DNA of 41,238 nt, from NCBI GenBank assembly GCA_028868695.1, contig JAGWTZ010000024.1, positions 1 to 41,238 on the forward strand. The letters run 5' to 3'. The position numbers were made by a program, and so were the translations under genes. Source of the DNA: Alphaproteobacteria bacterium. GTDB lineage: Bacteria > Pseudomonadota > Alphaproteobacteria > Rhizobiales > Aestuariivirgaceae. The notes under the pieces are model-generated. The model was given only the letters and a program-made list of their open reading frames with translations, was not told where the DNA came from and did no database searches. Shown piece after piece: positions 24,597 through 31,791 of this stretch. The first letter of the stretch is position 1, and each line of letters opens with the position of its first letter.

Positions 24597-26675
24597 ATGG
24601 CAAATCCCCTCAAACTGGCTGCCGATATCGGCGGCACCTTCACTGACATTGTTCTCGAACAAGGCAAGAAGCGCTGGAGCGGCAAGGTGCTCACCACCGT
24701 TCATGCGCCGGAAGTGGCGGTGCTGGAAGGCCTGCAGCAGGTGATTGCCGAAGCCGGCTTCAAGCCTTCAGACGTGGATGTGTTCATCCATGGCACCACG
24801 CTGGCCACCAATGCCTTGATTGAGCGCAAGGGCGCCAAGACAGCTTTCATCACCACGCAAGGCTTCCGCGATGTGATCGAGCAGGGATATGAAAAGCGCT
24901 TCGATCATTATGACCTTATGATCGACCGCGCCGTGCCTCTCGTGCCGCGCCACCTGCGCCTTGCCCTGCGCGAGCGCCTGGCGGTGAACGGCGATGTGCT
25001 GATCCCGCTGGATGAAGCCGCCGTTCCTGCGCTGGCCAAGACGATCCGCGAAGAAGGCGTGAAGGCCGTGGCCATTGGCCTGATGCATGCCTATGCACAC
25101 CCGCAGCACGAAAAGCGCGTGGCGGAGCTGTTGAAGCCGCTGCTGCCGGAGGATGTGACCATCTGCCTGTCTTCCGAAGTGGCGCCGGAAATCCGCGAAT
25201 ATGAGCGCTTCTCAACGACCGTGGCCAACGCCTATGTGCGCCCGCTGATGGCGAGCTATCTCTTCCGCCTGCGCGACGGCCTGGCCAGGATCGGGCTTGA
25301 TGCGCCGCTTTACCTGATGATGTCTGGCGGTGGCCTGACTACGCTGGAAACGGCAGCGCGTTTCCCCATTCGTCTCGTCGAGTCCGGACCTGCTGGCGGC
25401 GCCATTCTCGCCAGCCGCATGGCACAGAGCCTGAAGCTGCCGGAGGTGCTCTCCTTCGACATGGGCGGCACCACGGCCAAGATCTGCCTGCTGTCTCATG
25501 CCGAGCCTGAACGCGCCCACCGCTTTGAGATTGCGCGTGCGTATAAAGACATGAAGGGTTCTGGCATTCCGGTGCGCATTCCCGTGATCGAAATGGTGGA
25601 GATTGGCGCCGGCGGTGGCTCCATCGCCCGCGTCGACAAGCTGGGGCGTTTGACTGTGGGCCCGGATAGCGCGGGCTCCACCCCCGGCCCGGTGTCTTAC
25701 GGGCGCGGCGGCGAGATGCCCACCGTGACAGACGCCAATGTCTGCCTCGGCAAGATTGACCCTGAGTTCTTTGCCGGCGGCAAGGTGAAGCTGAATGTCG
25801 AAGCCGCCCAGAATGCCTTCGCCACGCATATCGGCGAGAAGCTGAACCTCAAGGATTTCTGGCCCGCCGCGGGTGTCGCCGAAATCGTCGAAGAGAACAT
25901 GGCCAACGCCGCGCGCGTGCACGCCATTGAGCGCGGCAAGGAAATTGCCGCTTGCGTGATGATCGCCTTCGGCGGCGGTGCGCCGCTGCACGCCTGCCGC
26001 CTCGCCGAGAAGATTGGTGTTTCAAAAGTGATTGTGCCGCAAGGTGCGGGCGTGGGTTCAGCCATCGGCTTCCTGCAGGCGCCGGTGGCCTATGAAATCA
26101 CCCGCAGCTTTGCCGTGAACCTTGATGCCTTCAACGCCGCAAAGGTGAATCAACTTCTCAAGGAAATGAGCCAAGCCGCTGAATCTGTTGTGAAACCTGC
26201 CATGCAGTCGGGCAAGCCTTCGCTCACCATCAAGGCTGATTGCCGCTATGTTGGCCAGGGGCACGAAATCCCCATCTCGATACCCGTCCGTACACTGACG
26301 AATGCCGATGGCGCGAAGCTGAAGGCGGAATTCGAGAAGGCCTACAAGGCTGTCTATGGCCTGGTGATCCCCAACCAGCAGGCCGAGGCGATCACATGGT
26401 CGGTCACCTGTTCCTCGCCTGTGCCCAAGGTGGAAGTGGCGAAGAAGGCCGCAAGGCGGGCAGCACCCAAGCCCTTGCGCACCCGCCGCATCTTTGACGC
26501 CGCAGCGGGAAAGCAGATGAACGCGCCTGTCTATTGGCGCTTCGATATGAAGCCCGGCGCCGCGATCAAGGGCCCGGCCATTATCGCGGAACATGAAACA
26601 TCGACGATTGTCGGCAGCCGCTTCAAGGCGGAGATCAACAGCCTCGGCCAGATCGTGATGGAGAAGGTGAAATGA
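24597..26675 (+). CDS. hyuA: Hydantoinase/oxoprolinase family protein, subunit A
   Basis: A 692-residue ATP-dependent amidohydrolase subunit (N-methylhydantoinase A / 5-oxoprolinase / acetone-carboxylase-like superfamily). The N-terminus carries the actin-like phosphate loop ADIGGTFTD (about 9-17), followed by HGTTLATNALIER (about 65), a second phosphate loop SFDMGGTTAKICLL (about 285), the glycine-rich EIGAGGGSIA (about 338) and GGGAPLHACRLAEKIG (about 462). ATG 24597 was chosen because the earlier Met (24501) lies inside the divergent regulator's coding region. The stop overlaps the hyuB start (ATGA), indicating obligate partners. Whether the substrate is a hydantoin, a lactam or another cyclic amide is unresolved. 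Confidence 0.93.
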   Translation: MANPLKLAADIGGTFTDIVLEQGKKRWSGKVLTTVHAPEVAVLEGLQQVIAEAGFKPSDVDVFIHGTTLATNALIERKGAKTAFITTQGFRDVIEQGYEKRFDHYDLMIDRAVPLVPRHLRLALRERLAVNGDVLIPLDEAAVPALAKTIREEGVKAVAIGLMHAYAHPQHEKRVAELLKPLLPEDVTICLSSEVAPEIREYERFSTTVANAYVRPLMASYLFRLRDGLARIGLDAPLYLMMSGGGLTTLETAARFPIRLVESGPAGGAILASRMAQSLKLPEVLSFDMGGTTAKICLLSHAEPERAHRFEIARAYKDMKGSGIPVRIPVIEMVEIGAGGGSIARVDKLGRLTVGPDSAGSTPGPVSYGRGGEMPTVTDANVCLGKIDPEFFAGGKVKLNVEAAQNAFATHIGEKLNLKDFWPAAGVAEIVEENMANAARVHAIERGKEIAACVMIAFGGGAPLHACRLAEKIGVSKVIVPQGAGVGSAIGFLQAPVAYEITRSFAVNLDAFNAAKVNQLLKEMSQAAESVVKPAMQSGKPSLTIKADCRYVGQGHEIPISIPVRTLTNADGAKLKAEFEKAYKAVYGLVIPNQQAEAITWSVTCSSPVPKVEVAKKAARRAAPKPLRTRRIFDAAAGKQMNAPVYWRFDMKPGAAIKGPAIIAEHETSTIVGSRFKAEINSLGQIVMEKVK

Positions 26676-28303
26676 GCAAGCAAGCCCTCGAAGCCATCCG
26701 CACCCAGGTGATGTGGAACCGCCTCATCGCCGTGGTGGAGGAGCAGGCGCAGTCCCTGCTGCGCACCGCCTTCGGCACCATCACGCGCGAGGCGGGCGAT
26801 CTTTCGGCCGGCGTCTATGACACGGATGGCCACATGATCGCCCAGGCCATGACAGGAACCCCCGGCCATGTGAACACCATGGCCACTGCCGTGCGCCATT
26901 TCTTCAAGCACTATCCGCAGTCTGTGATGAAGCCCGGCGATGTCTACATCACCAATGACCCTTGGGAAGGCACCGGCCATCTGTTCGACTATGTGATGAT
27001 GACGCCGGTTTTCCTTGGCAAGAAGCTGGTGGCCTTCTTCGCCTCCACCTGCCATTTGATCGACGTGGGCGGCATTGGCTTTTCGGCCAAGGGCAACTCC
27101 TCCTTTGAAGAAGGCATGTATGTGCCGCACATGATGTTGCGCAAACAGGGCGTGCTGAATGATGACCTGATGAAGGTGATCCTTGGCAACACGAGAAACC
27201 CCGTGGAAGTGAAGGGTGACTTGCTCTCCCTCGTTTCCGCCAATGACACGGGCGCGCGCCGCCTGATCGAGATGATGACGGAATTCAAGCTGCCCTCGCT
27301 CGACAAGCTGGCCAAGCACATTCTCACCCAATCCGAAAAGGGCATGCGCGAAGCGATCAAGACGCTGCCGGAGGGCGAATGGTCCTATGCCATGCCGCTG
27401 GATGGTTATGAAAAGCCTGTGGTGATCAAGGCCAAGCTCAAGATCAGGGGCGGCAAGGTGACGGTGGATTACCGCGGCACATCGCCCGTCTCCATCTTCG
27501 GCATCAACAGCCCGCGCACCTATACTGAGGCCTACACGGTGTTTGCGCTCAAAGCAGTGGTGGCTCCGCATGTGCCCAACAATATCGGCTCGCTTTCCTG
27601 CTTTGACATCGAGACAGATCCGCACACGATTGTTGATCCCATCCGCCCCTCGCCGGTCACATCACGGCACGTCACTGGCCAGATGCTGGCTGACGTGGTG
27701 TTTGGCTGCCTGTGCCAGGCCCTGCCCGGGAAAGTGCAGGCTGAAAGCGCGGGCTCCATCTGGATGCTGATGTTCAATTCAGCCCATGGCCGCGTGGCGG
27801 CGGATGAATTGAAGCACGCCCAGGAATTCGCAACGCTGGCCATTGGCCTCGGCGGCCTTGGCGGCAGGCCCGGCAAGGATGGCCTCTCCTGCGTGGCCTT
27901 CCCTTCGGGCATTGGCGGCATCCCCATCGAGATCATTGAAGGCCAGTGCCCGCTGTGGTTTGAGGAGAAGCAGTTCCTGCCCGGCAGCGGCGGCGAAGGC
28001 GAGTTCCGCGGCGGCCTTTCGCAGCGCTTTGTGGTCAAGAACCGCGAGGCCAACCCCTTCACCATCTCGGCAGCCACCTTCGACCGCATCCGCAACCCCG
28101 CTTCAGGCCGCAATGGCGGCAAGCCAGGAAGACCCGGCGTGGCCAAGCTCGGCTCTGGCAAGCACTTGCCGGACAAGGGCATCCACCTTGTGCCGGCGGG
28201 AGATTCGCTCATCATCGAACTGCCCGGCGGCGGCGGCTTTGGTGATCCATCGAAGCGTAGCGCGGCGTTCCGCGAAGCGGATAAAAAGGCCGGCGTGGTG
28301 TGA
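26672..28303 (+). CDS. hyuB: Hydantoinase B/oxoprolinase family protein, subunit B
   Basis: A 543-residue partner of subunit A. Family features: TREAGDLSAGVYDTDGHMIAQ (about 37-57), GTPGHVNTM (about 62), the conserved YITNDPWEGTGHL (about 90-102), SCHLIDVGG-like TCHLIDVGGIG (about 127-137), and the C-terminal PAGDSLIIELPGGGGFGDP (about 508-526), typical of HyuB. It begins 4 nt inside hyuA. Together the two subunits probably open a ring amide with ATP hydrolysis. The gene is followed after 5 nt by a short palindromic repeat and then by phyH in the same direction. Confidence 0.94.
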   Translation: MSKQALEAIRTQVMWNRLIAVVEEQAQSLLRTAFGTITREAGDLSAGVYDTDGHMIAQAMTGTPGHVNTMATAVRHFFKHYPQSVMKPGDVYITNDPWEGTGHLFDYVMMTPVFLGKKLVAFFASTCHLIDVGGIGFSAKGNSSFEEGMYVPHMMLRKQGVLNDDLMKVILGNTRNPVEVKGDLLSLVSANDTGARRLIEMMTEFKLPSLDKLAKHILTQSEKGMREAIKTLPEGEWSYAMPLDGYEKPVVIKAKLKIRGGKVTVDYRGTSPVSIFGINSPRTYTEAYTVFALKAVVAPHVPNNIGSLSCFDIETDPHTIVDPIRPSPVTSRHVTGQMLADVVFGCLCQALPGKVQAESAGSIWMLMFNSAHGRVAADELKHAQEFATLAIGLGGLGGRPGKDGLSCVAFPSGIGGIPIEIIEGQCPLWFEEKQFLPGSGGEGEFRGGLSQRFVVKNREANPFTISAATFDRIRNPASGRNGGKPGRPGVAKLGSGKHLPDKGIHLVPAGDSLIIELPGGGGFGDPSKRSAAFREADKKAGVV

Positions 28304-28308
28304 TTTCA

Positions 28309-28329
28309 CCCTCCCCCCTGTGGGGAGGG
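28309..28329. repeat. Short palindromic repeat between hyuB and phyH
   Basis: CCCTCCCC and GGGGAGGG flank a 5-nt loop, making a strong hairpin in the 47-nt gap between two co-directional genes. The same palindrome occurs twice more at 37406-37426 and 37510-37530. It may act as an mRNA stabiliser or attenuator that separates phyH expression from hyuAB. Confidence 0.6.
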
Positions 28330-28350
28330 AGACTTGACGGAGACTATGTG

Positions 28351-29166
28351 ATGAACGCCTTGAACCTTACCCCCGAACACATCGCCCAATACCGCGCTGA
28401 TGGCGCGACCGTTGTGCGCGGCGCTTTCACCCCGGCGCAAATGAAAACGCTGGAAGCCGGCATTGAGCGCAACATGGCCGAGCCTTCGGCGCTGGCCATG
28501 GTGGCCAGCCGGCCGGAAGACCCCGGCTATTTCATCGAGGATTTCTGCAACTGGCAGCGCATTCCCGAATTCAGGGATTTCATCTTCAACTCGCCCGCCG
28601 CGGAAATTGCCGGGCAGTTGATGGGCGGCCATGAAGTGCGGCTCTATCATGACCATCTGCTGGTCAAAGAGCCCAAGACTGCGGCCAAGACCCCCTGGCA
28701 TCAGGACCAGCCCTATTACAACATCGACGGCTTCGACAATATTTCCATGTGGCTGCCGGTGGACCCGGTGAATGAGCAGAGCACGCTCAAATTCGTGGCG
28801 GGTACGCACAAGCAAGGCTGGCTGATGCCGCGCAGCTTCATGAACAATGAGGCCAAATGGTTCCCCGAAGGCACGCTCAAGGATTTGCCGGACATTGATG
28901 CCCATCCGGAGCAGTTCAAGATCCTCGGCTGGGCGCTGCAGCCGGGCGATGCCGTGTTCTTCCACATGCTCACCGTGCATGCCGCCGCTGGCGTGACGGG
29001 CGGCAACCGCAGGCGCGTGCTCTCGGTGCGCTTCATCGGCGATGACACCACCCACGCCCCGCGCCAGTGGCGCACCTCGCCGCCCTTCCCCGGCCTTGCC
29101 GAACGCCTGGCCCCCGGCGCGAAGATGGAAACCGAGGAATTCCCGGTGCTGTGGCGCGCCGGCTGA
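28351..29166 (+). CDS. Phytanoyl-CoA dioxygenase (PhyH) family protein
   Basis: A 271-residue Fe(II)/2-oxoglutarate-dependent dioxygenase of the PhyH superfamily. The iron-binding HxD is H117-D119 in WHQDQPYYN, the distal His is H210 in LTVHAAAG, and the 2-oxoglutarate-binding arginine lies in the following NRRRVLSVRF (about 219-228). Other family landmarks are SMWLPVDPVN (132-141) and LKFVAGTHKQG (146-156). GGAG sits 10 nt before ATG 28351. The operon position suggests that it hydroxylates the HyuAB substrate or a breakdown product; bacterial PhyH enzymes act on diverse small molecules, so no substrate is named. Confidence 0.9.
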   Translation: MNALNLTPEHIAQYRADGATVVRGAFTPAQMKTLEAGIERNMAEPSALAMVASRPEDPGYFIEDFCNWQRIPEFRDFIFNSPAAEIAGQLMGGHEVRLYHDHLLVKEPKTAAKTPWHQDQPYYNIDGFDNISMWLPVDPVNEQSTLKFVAGTHKQGWLMPRSFMNNEAKWFPEGTLKDLPDIDAHPEQFKILGWALQPGDAVFFHMLTVHAAAGVTGGNRRRVLSVRFIGDDTTHAPRQWRTSPPFPGLAERLAPGAKMETEEFPVLWRAG

Positions 29167-29179
29167 GCCGCGTTCGCCA

Positions 29180-29193
29180 TTGACTTGCGTCAA
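29180..29193. promoter_or_regulatory. FNR/FixK-type palindrome upstream of the DUF411 gene
   Basis: TTGAC-TTGC-GTCAA, a perfect 5-bp inverted repeat with a 4-bp spacer, fits Crp/Fnr-family sites (TTG-N8-CAA). It lies 58 bp before the DUF411 start codon, about the distance for a class II activator if transcription starts near 29228. Inferred from sequence only. Confidence 0.45.
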
Positions 29194-29251
29194 GGCCCCG
29201 CTGCTTTGGGTTTGCGATAAACAGCCGGACTGTTTGATACGAGGTGCGCCC

Positions 29252-29707
29252 ATGAACCGCAGATCAGCCTTGTTGCTTTTGGCCAGCGCAGCCCCGGCGG
29301 CCTTGATTCCGCTAGACGCGCGGGCCTCCGCGCTGCCCAAGCTCACTGTTTACCGCGACCCCGGCTGCAGCTGTTGTGAAGGCTGGGTGCGCCACATGCA
29401 GGCCGCGGGCTTCGCCGTATCCATTGCTGATGACGCCAATCTCGACGCGCGCCGCGAAGCGTTGAAAGTCCCCGCCAGCATGGCAAGCTGCCATATCGCG
29501 CTGGCGGACGGCTTCGCCTTCGTTGGCCACATTCCTTCCAATGATGTGGTGAAGTTCCTCATCGAACGGCCCGCCGGTGCCATTGGCCTTGCCGTGCCGG
29601 GCATGCCCGCGGGCTCACCAGGCATGGGCCCGGAGGGAAGCGGCGGCCCCTATCATGTGATGCTGCTCTCAGCCGCGGCGGCGCCAGCGGTTTACGCCAC
29701 GCACTAG
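29252..29707 (+). CDS. DUF411 family exported metal-binding protein
   Basis: A 151-residue small protein with an N-terminal signal peptide (MNRRSALLLLASAAPAALIP..., cleavage near 26). The mature part starts with a beta strand and the metal-ligand cluster C39-x-C41-C42 in DPGCSCCEGW, followed by SMASCHIALADGFAFVGHIP (about 76-95, one more Cys and two His) and the conserved YHVMLL near the C-terminus. DUF411 proteins are often found with copper-resistance genes. Here the gene is convergent with an arsenic operon (13-nt gap). GAGG precedes the ATG by 7 nt. A Crp/Fnr-like box upstream suggests oxygen- or redox-linked control. A periplasmic role in copper or other soft-metal handling is inferred. 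Confidence 0.85.
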   Translation: MNRRSALLLLASAAPAALIPLDARASALPKLTVYRDPGCSCCEGWVRHMQAAGFAVSIADDANLDARREALKVPASMASCHIALADGFAFVGHIPSNDVVKFLIERPAGAIGLAVPGMPAGSPGMGPEGSGGPYHVMLLSAAAAPAVYATH

Positions 29708-29720
29708 GTCGCGGGCAGGC

Positions 29721-30140
29721 TCACACCCGGCGGCCTTCCGCATCAATGAGCAAGCTGCCATCTTCCTTGTACAGGGGCCCTGGTGGCAGATGGTCCAGCA
29801 AATCCAACACGGTCTCACTGGGGCGGCAAAGCTTCACACCCTTGGCTGAACACACAATGGGGCGGTTGACCAGCACGGGGTGCTTCAGCATTTCGGCCAG
29901 GATGCGGGCCTCGGTCACGCCTTCGTCCAGCAGCCCCAATTCCCTGGCGGGCGATTTCGTCTCGCGCAGCGCCGAACGCGGCGTGAGGCCGGCTGCCGCG
30001 AACAGGCCGAGGAGTTGCGGTTCCGTCCAGCCGGTCTTGAGATATTCAATCACGATGGGCGTTTCACCCGCCGCCAGAATGATGGCCAGCACATTGCGCG
30101 ATGTGCCGCAATCGGGGTTGTGATGGATGACGATGCTCAT
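29721..30140 (-). CDS. arsC: Arsenate reductase, glutaredoxin-coupled (ArsC family)
   Basis: It reduces arsenate to arsenite using glutathione and glutaredoxin. The 139-residue product carries the active-site HNPDCGTSRN (7-16, Cys11), the family strand IEYLKTGWT (33-41), an arginine-containing LVNRPIV (about 90-96, anion-binding Arg) and the usual GVKLCRP segment. It is the last gene of the arsR - LMW arsC - aqpS - arsC operon, 3 nt after aqpS. The operon thus encodes two unrelated arsenate reductases. Confidence 0.95.
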   Translation of the reverse strand: MSIVIHHNPDCGTSRNVLAIILAAGETPIVIEYLKTGWTEPQLLGLFAAAGLTPRSALRETKSPARELGLLDEGVTEARILAEMLKHPVLVNRPIVCSAKGVKLCRPSETVLDLLDHLPPGPLYKEDGSLLIDAEGRRV

Positions 30141-30143
30141 GGG

Positions 30144-30800
30144 TCAAGCCTTCTCTTCGGCGAACACAAGCGGCACCAGCGCCAGCGCCACGCCCATCCC
30201 CACAAGCTGCGCCACAATGAAGGGCAGCACGCTGCCGGGCGCAATGCCAGCAAAGGTGTTGGAAAAGGCGCGCGCAAAAGTGACGGCCGGGTTGGCAAAG
30301 CTGGTGGAAGAGGTGAACCAATAGGCCGCAGTGATGTAAAGCCCGACCAGCATCGGGATGGCCGGGGCGTTGAAGCGCAAGCCGCCGAAGATGGTGAGCA
30401 GAAGCCCAAGGGTGGCGGTGGCCTCGGCAATCCATTGGCCAGCGCCCCAGCGCTGTTTCACCGAAACTTCCAGGATCGAAAGATCAAACATCGCATGCGC
30501 CAGCCACACGCCCACCACCGCGCCAGTCACTTGCGCGATGATGAAGGGCGCCAGCCGCGCCCAAGCCATGCGGCCTGTGAGGCACATCGCCAGCGATACG
30601 GCGGGGTTGAAATGCGCGCCCGAAACCGGCCCCAGAATGGTGATCAGCACAAACAGGATGGCGCCAGTGGGAAGCGTGTTGCCGAGCAGTGCCAGCGCGA
30701 CATTCCCACCCGCCAGTTGCTCACCCATGATGCCGGAACCAATCACGGTGGCCAGCAACAGGCCTGTGCCGAGAAATTCGGCGATGAGGGATTTTTGCAT
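30144..30800 (-). CDS. aqpS: Aquaglyceroporin AqpS-like channel (MIP family)
   Basis: A 218-residue inner-membrane channel with six hydrophobic helices. Both half-helix motifs are intact: N65-P66-A67 (HFNPAVS) and N170-P171-A172 (FANPAVT). The residue after the second NPA is V173 where most aquaporins have the selectivity-filter arginine, a change I recall from AqpS of rhizobia, where the channel lets arsenite leave the cell. No ArsB or Acr3 pump gene is in the operon, so this channel is the likely exit for arsenite made by the two reductases. ATG 30800 opens directly into the first helix. Confidence 0.9.
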   Translation of the reverse strand: MQKSLIAEFLGTGLLLATVIGSGIMGEQLAGGNVALALLGNTLPTGAILFVLITILGPVSGAHFNPAVSLAMCLTGRMAWARLAPFIIAQVTGAVVGVWLAHAMFDLSILEVSVKQRWGAGQWIAEATATLGLLLTIFGGLRFNAPAIPMLVGLYITAAYWFTSSTSFANPAVTFARAFSNTFAGIAPGSVLPFIVAQLVGMGVALALVPLVFAEEKA

Positions 30801-30843
30801 GTCAGAAGCCCTATGGTTTTTGTGAATGTGAAGCAGGCCGCGT

Positions 30844-31344
30844 TCAGCCCTGCGCCTTGCCAATGGCCACAAGCTGCTGCTTGAGCGCCATCGCATCCAG
30901 CTTGCCGAACGGCAGGTTGATGAAAATTCCAACGCGGTTGCGCAGCTGCTTGAAGGCCATGGTGAACGCGCGCTCCTTGTCGATGTCGCTGCCTTCGACA
31001 GCGGCCGGGTCTTCCACGCCCCAATGCGCCGTCATCGGATGGCCCGGCCAAATCGGGCAGGTTTCGCCGGCGGCGTTGTCACAGACAGTAAAGATGAAAT
31101 CCATCTGAGGTGCGCCGGGCTTGGCATAGACATCCCAGCTCTTGGAACTGTAACCATCCGTGGGATAGCCAAACTCTTTCAGTGTTTGCAGCGCAAAGGG
31201 GTTGACCACCCCCTTTGGCTGGCTGCCCGCCGAATAGGAATTGAACCGCCCTGCGCCATCCTTGCGCAGGATGCCTTCGGCCAGAACCGATCGCGCGGTG
31301 TTTCCAGTGCACAGGAAGAGGACGTTGAACGGACGGTGATCCAT
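30844..31344 (-). CDS. Arsenate reductase, low-molecular-weight phosphatase type
   Basis: A 166-residue protein of the LMW tyrosine-phosphatase fold that reduces arsenate via a cysteine cascade. The P-loop is C12-TGNTA-R18 in LFLCTGNTARS. Further cysteines occur in VCDNAAGETCPIWPG (about 83-97), as in rhizobial and thioredoxin/mycothiol-type ArsC enzymes, and the general-acid region reads WGVEDPA. ATG 31344 shares its A with the arsR stop (TGATG), so translation is coupled. It lies upstream of aqpS by 43 nt. A true protein phosphatase is unlikely in this operon. Confidence 0.9.
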   Translation of the reverse strand: MDHRPFNVLFLCTGNTARSVLAEGILRKDGAGRFNSYSAGSQPKGVVNPFALQTLKEFGYPTDGYSSKSWDVYAKPGAPQMDFIFTVCDNAAGETCPIWPGHPMTAHWGVEDPAAVEGSDIDKERAFTMAFKQLRNRVGIFINLPFGKLDAMALKQQLVAIGKAQG

Positions 31345-31694
31345 CAGCAGCATTCCTTGGTCGGGCAACAAGCGGAAATTTCCTGGGCCAGCGGAGCACA
31401 GAGCTCGGGCCGGCCGTTGCAGCAATCCCTGAGCAGGTGAAGCACCACGCCGTGAACGGCCTCAAGATTGACGCGGTAAATGATCGAACGGCCCTGACGC
31501 TCATGCTTCAGGAGCCCGGCGCGCGTGAGAATGGCGAGATGGGTGGAAAGCGTGTTTTGCGGCACCTTAACGAGGCGGGCCAACTCCCCCGCCGCAATGC
31601 CCTCCGGCTCATGCCGCACCAGAATGCGAAAGGCTTCCAGCCGCGTCTCTTGCGCAAGGGCGGCAAGAATCTCGATGGTTTCACTTGATTCCAT
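31344..31694 (-). CDS. arsR: ArsR/SmtB-family arsenic-responsive repressor
   Basis: A 116-residue winged-helix repressor. The recognition region is VPQNTLSTHLAILTRAGLL (about 44-62) followed by the wing HERQGRSIIYRV. The C-terminal end is unusually cysteine-rich: C91-C92, C99, then CC..CC in the last ten residues (SACCPTKECC). The CC...C group resembles the As(III) site of the AfArsR/Acidithiobacillus type rather than the alpha-3 CxC(xx)C site of the E. coli repressor; the terminal CC pairs are additional. ATG 31694 follows directly on the palindromic operator at 31695-31714. Confidence 0.93.
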   Translation of the reverse strand: MESSETIEILAALAQETRLEAFRILVRHEPEGIAAGELARLVKVPQNTLSTHLAILTRAGLLKHERQGRSIIYRVNLEAVHGVVLHLLRDCCNGRPELCAPLAQEISACCPTKECC

Positions 31695-31714
31695 ATATCG
31701 AGATATACAGATAT
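31695..31714. promoter_or_regulatory. ArsR operator candidate
   Basis: ATATC (31695-31699), GA, GATAT (31702-31706) is a perfect short palindrome, and a second GATAT lies at 31710-31714. It abuts the arsR start codon in an AT-rich island that stands out from the GC-rich surroundings, the usual look of an ArsR/SmtB operator over the promoter -10 or the leader. Confidence 0.55.
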
Positions 31715-31791
31715 TTATAGGCGCGGCAAGATCCTTTGCCCGCACTCCACTCTTCTGAAATCAGCATTGCCTTGCGGCATTTACTGCGATC

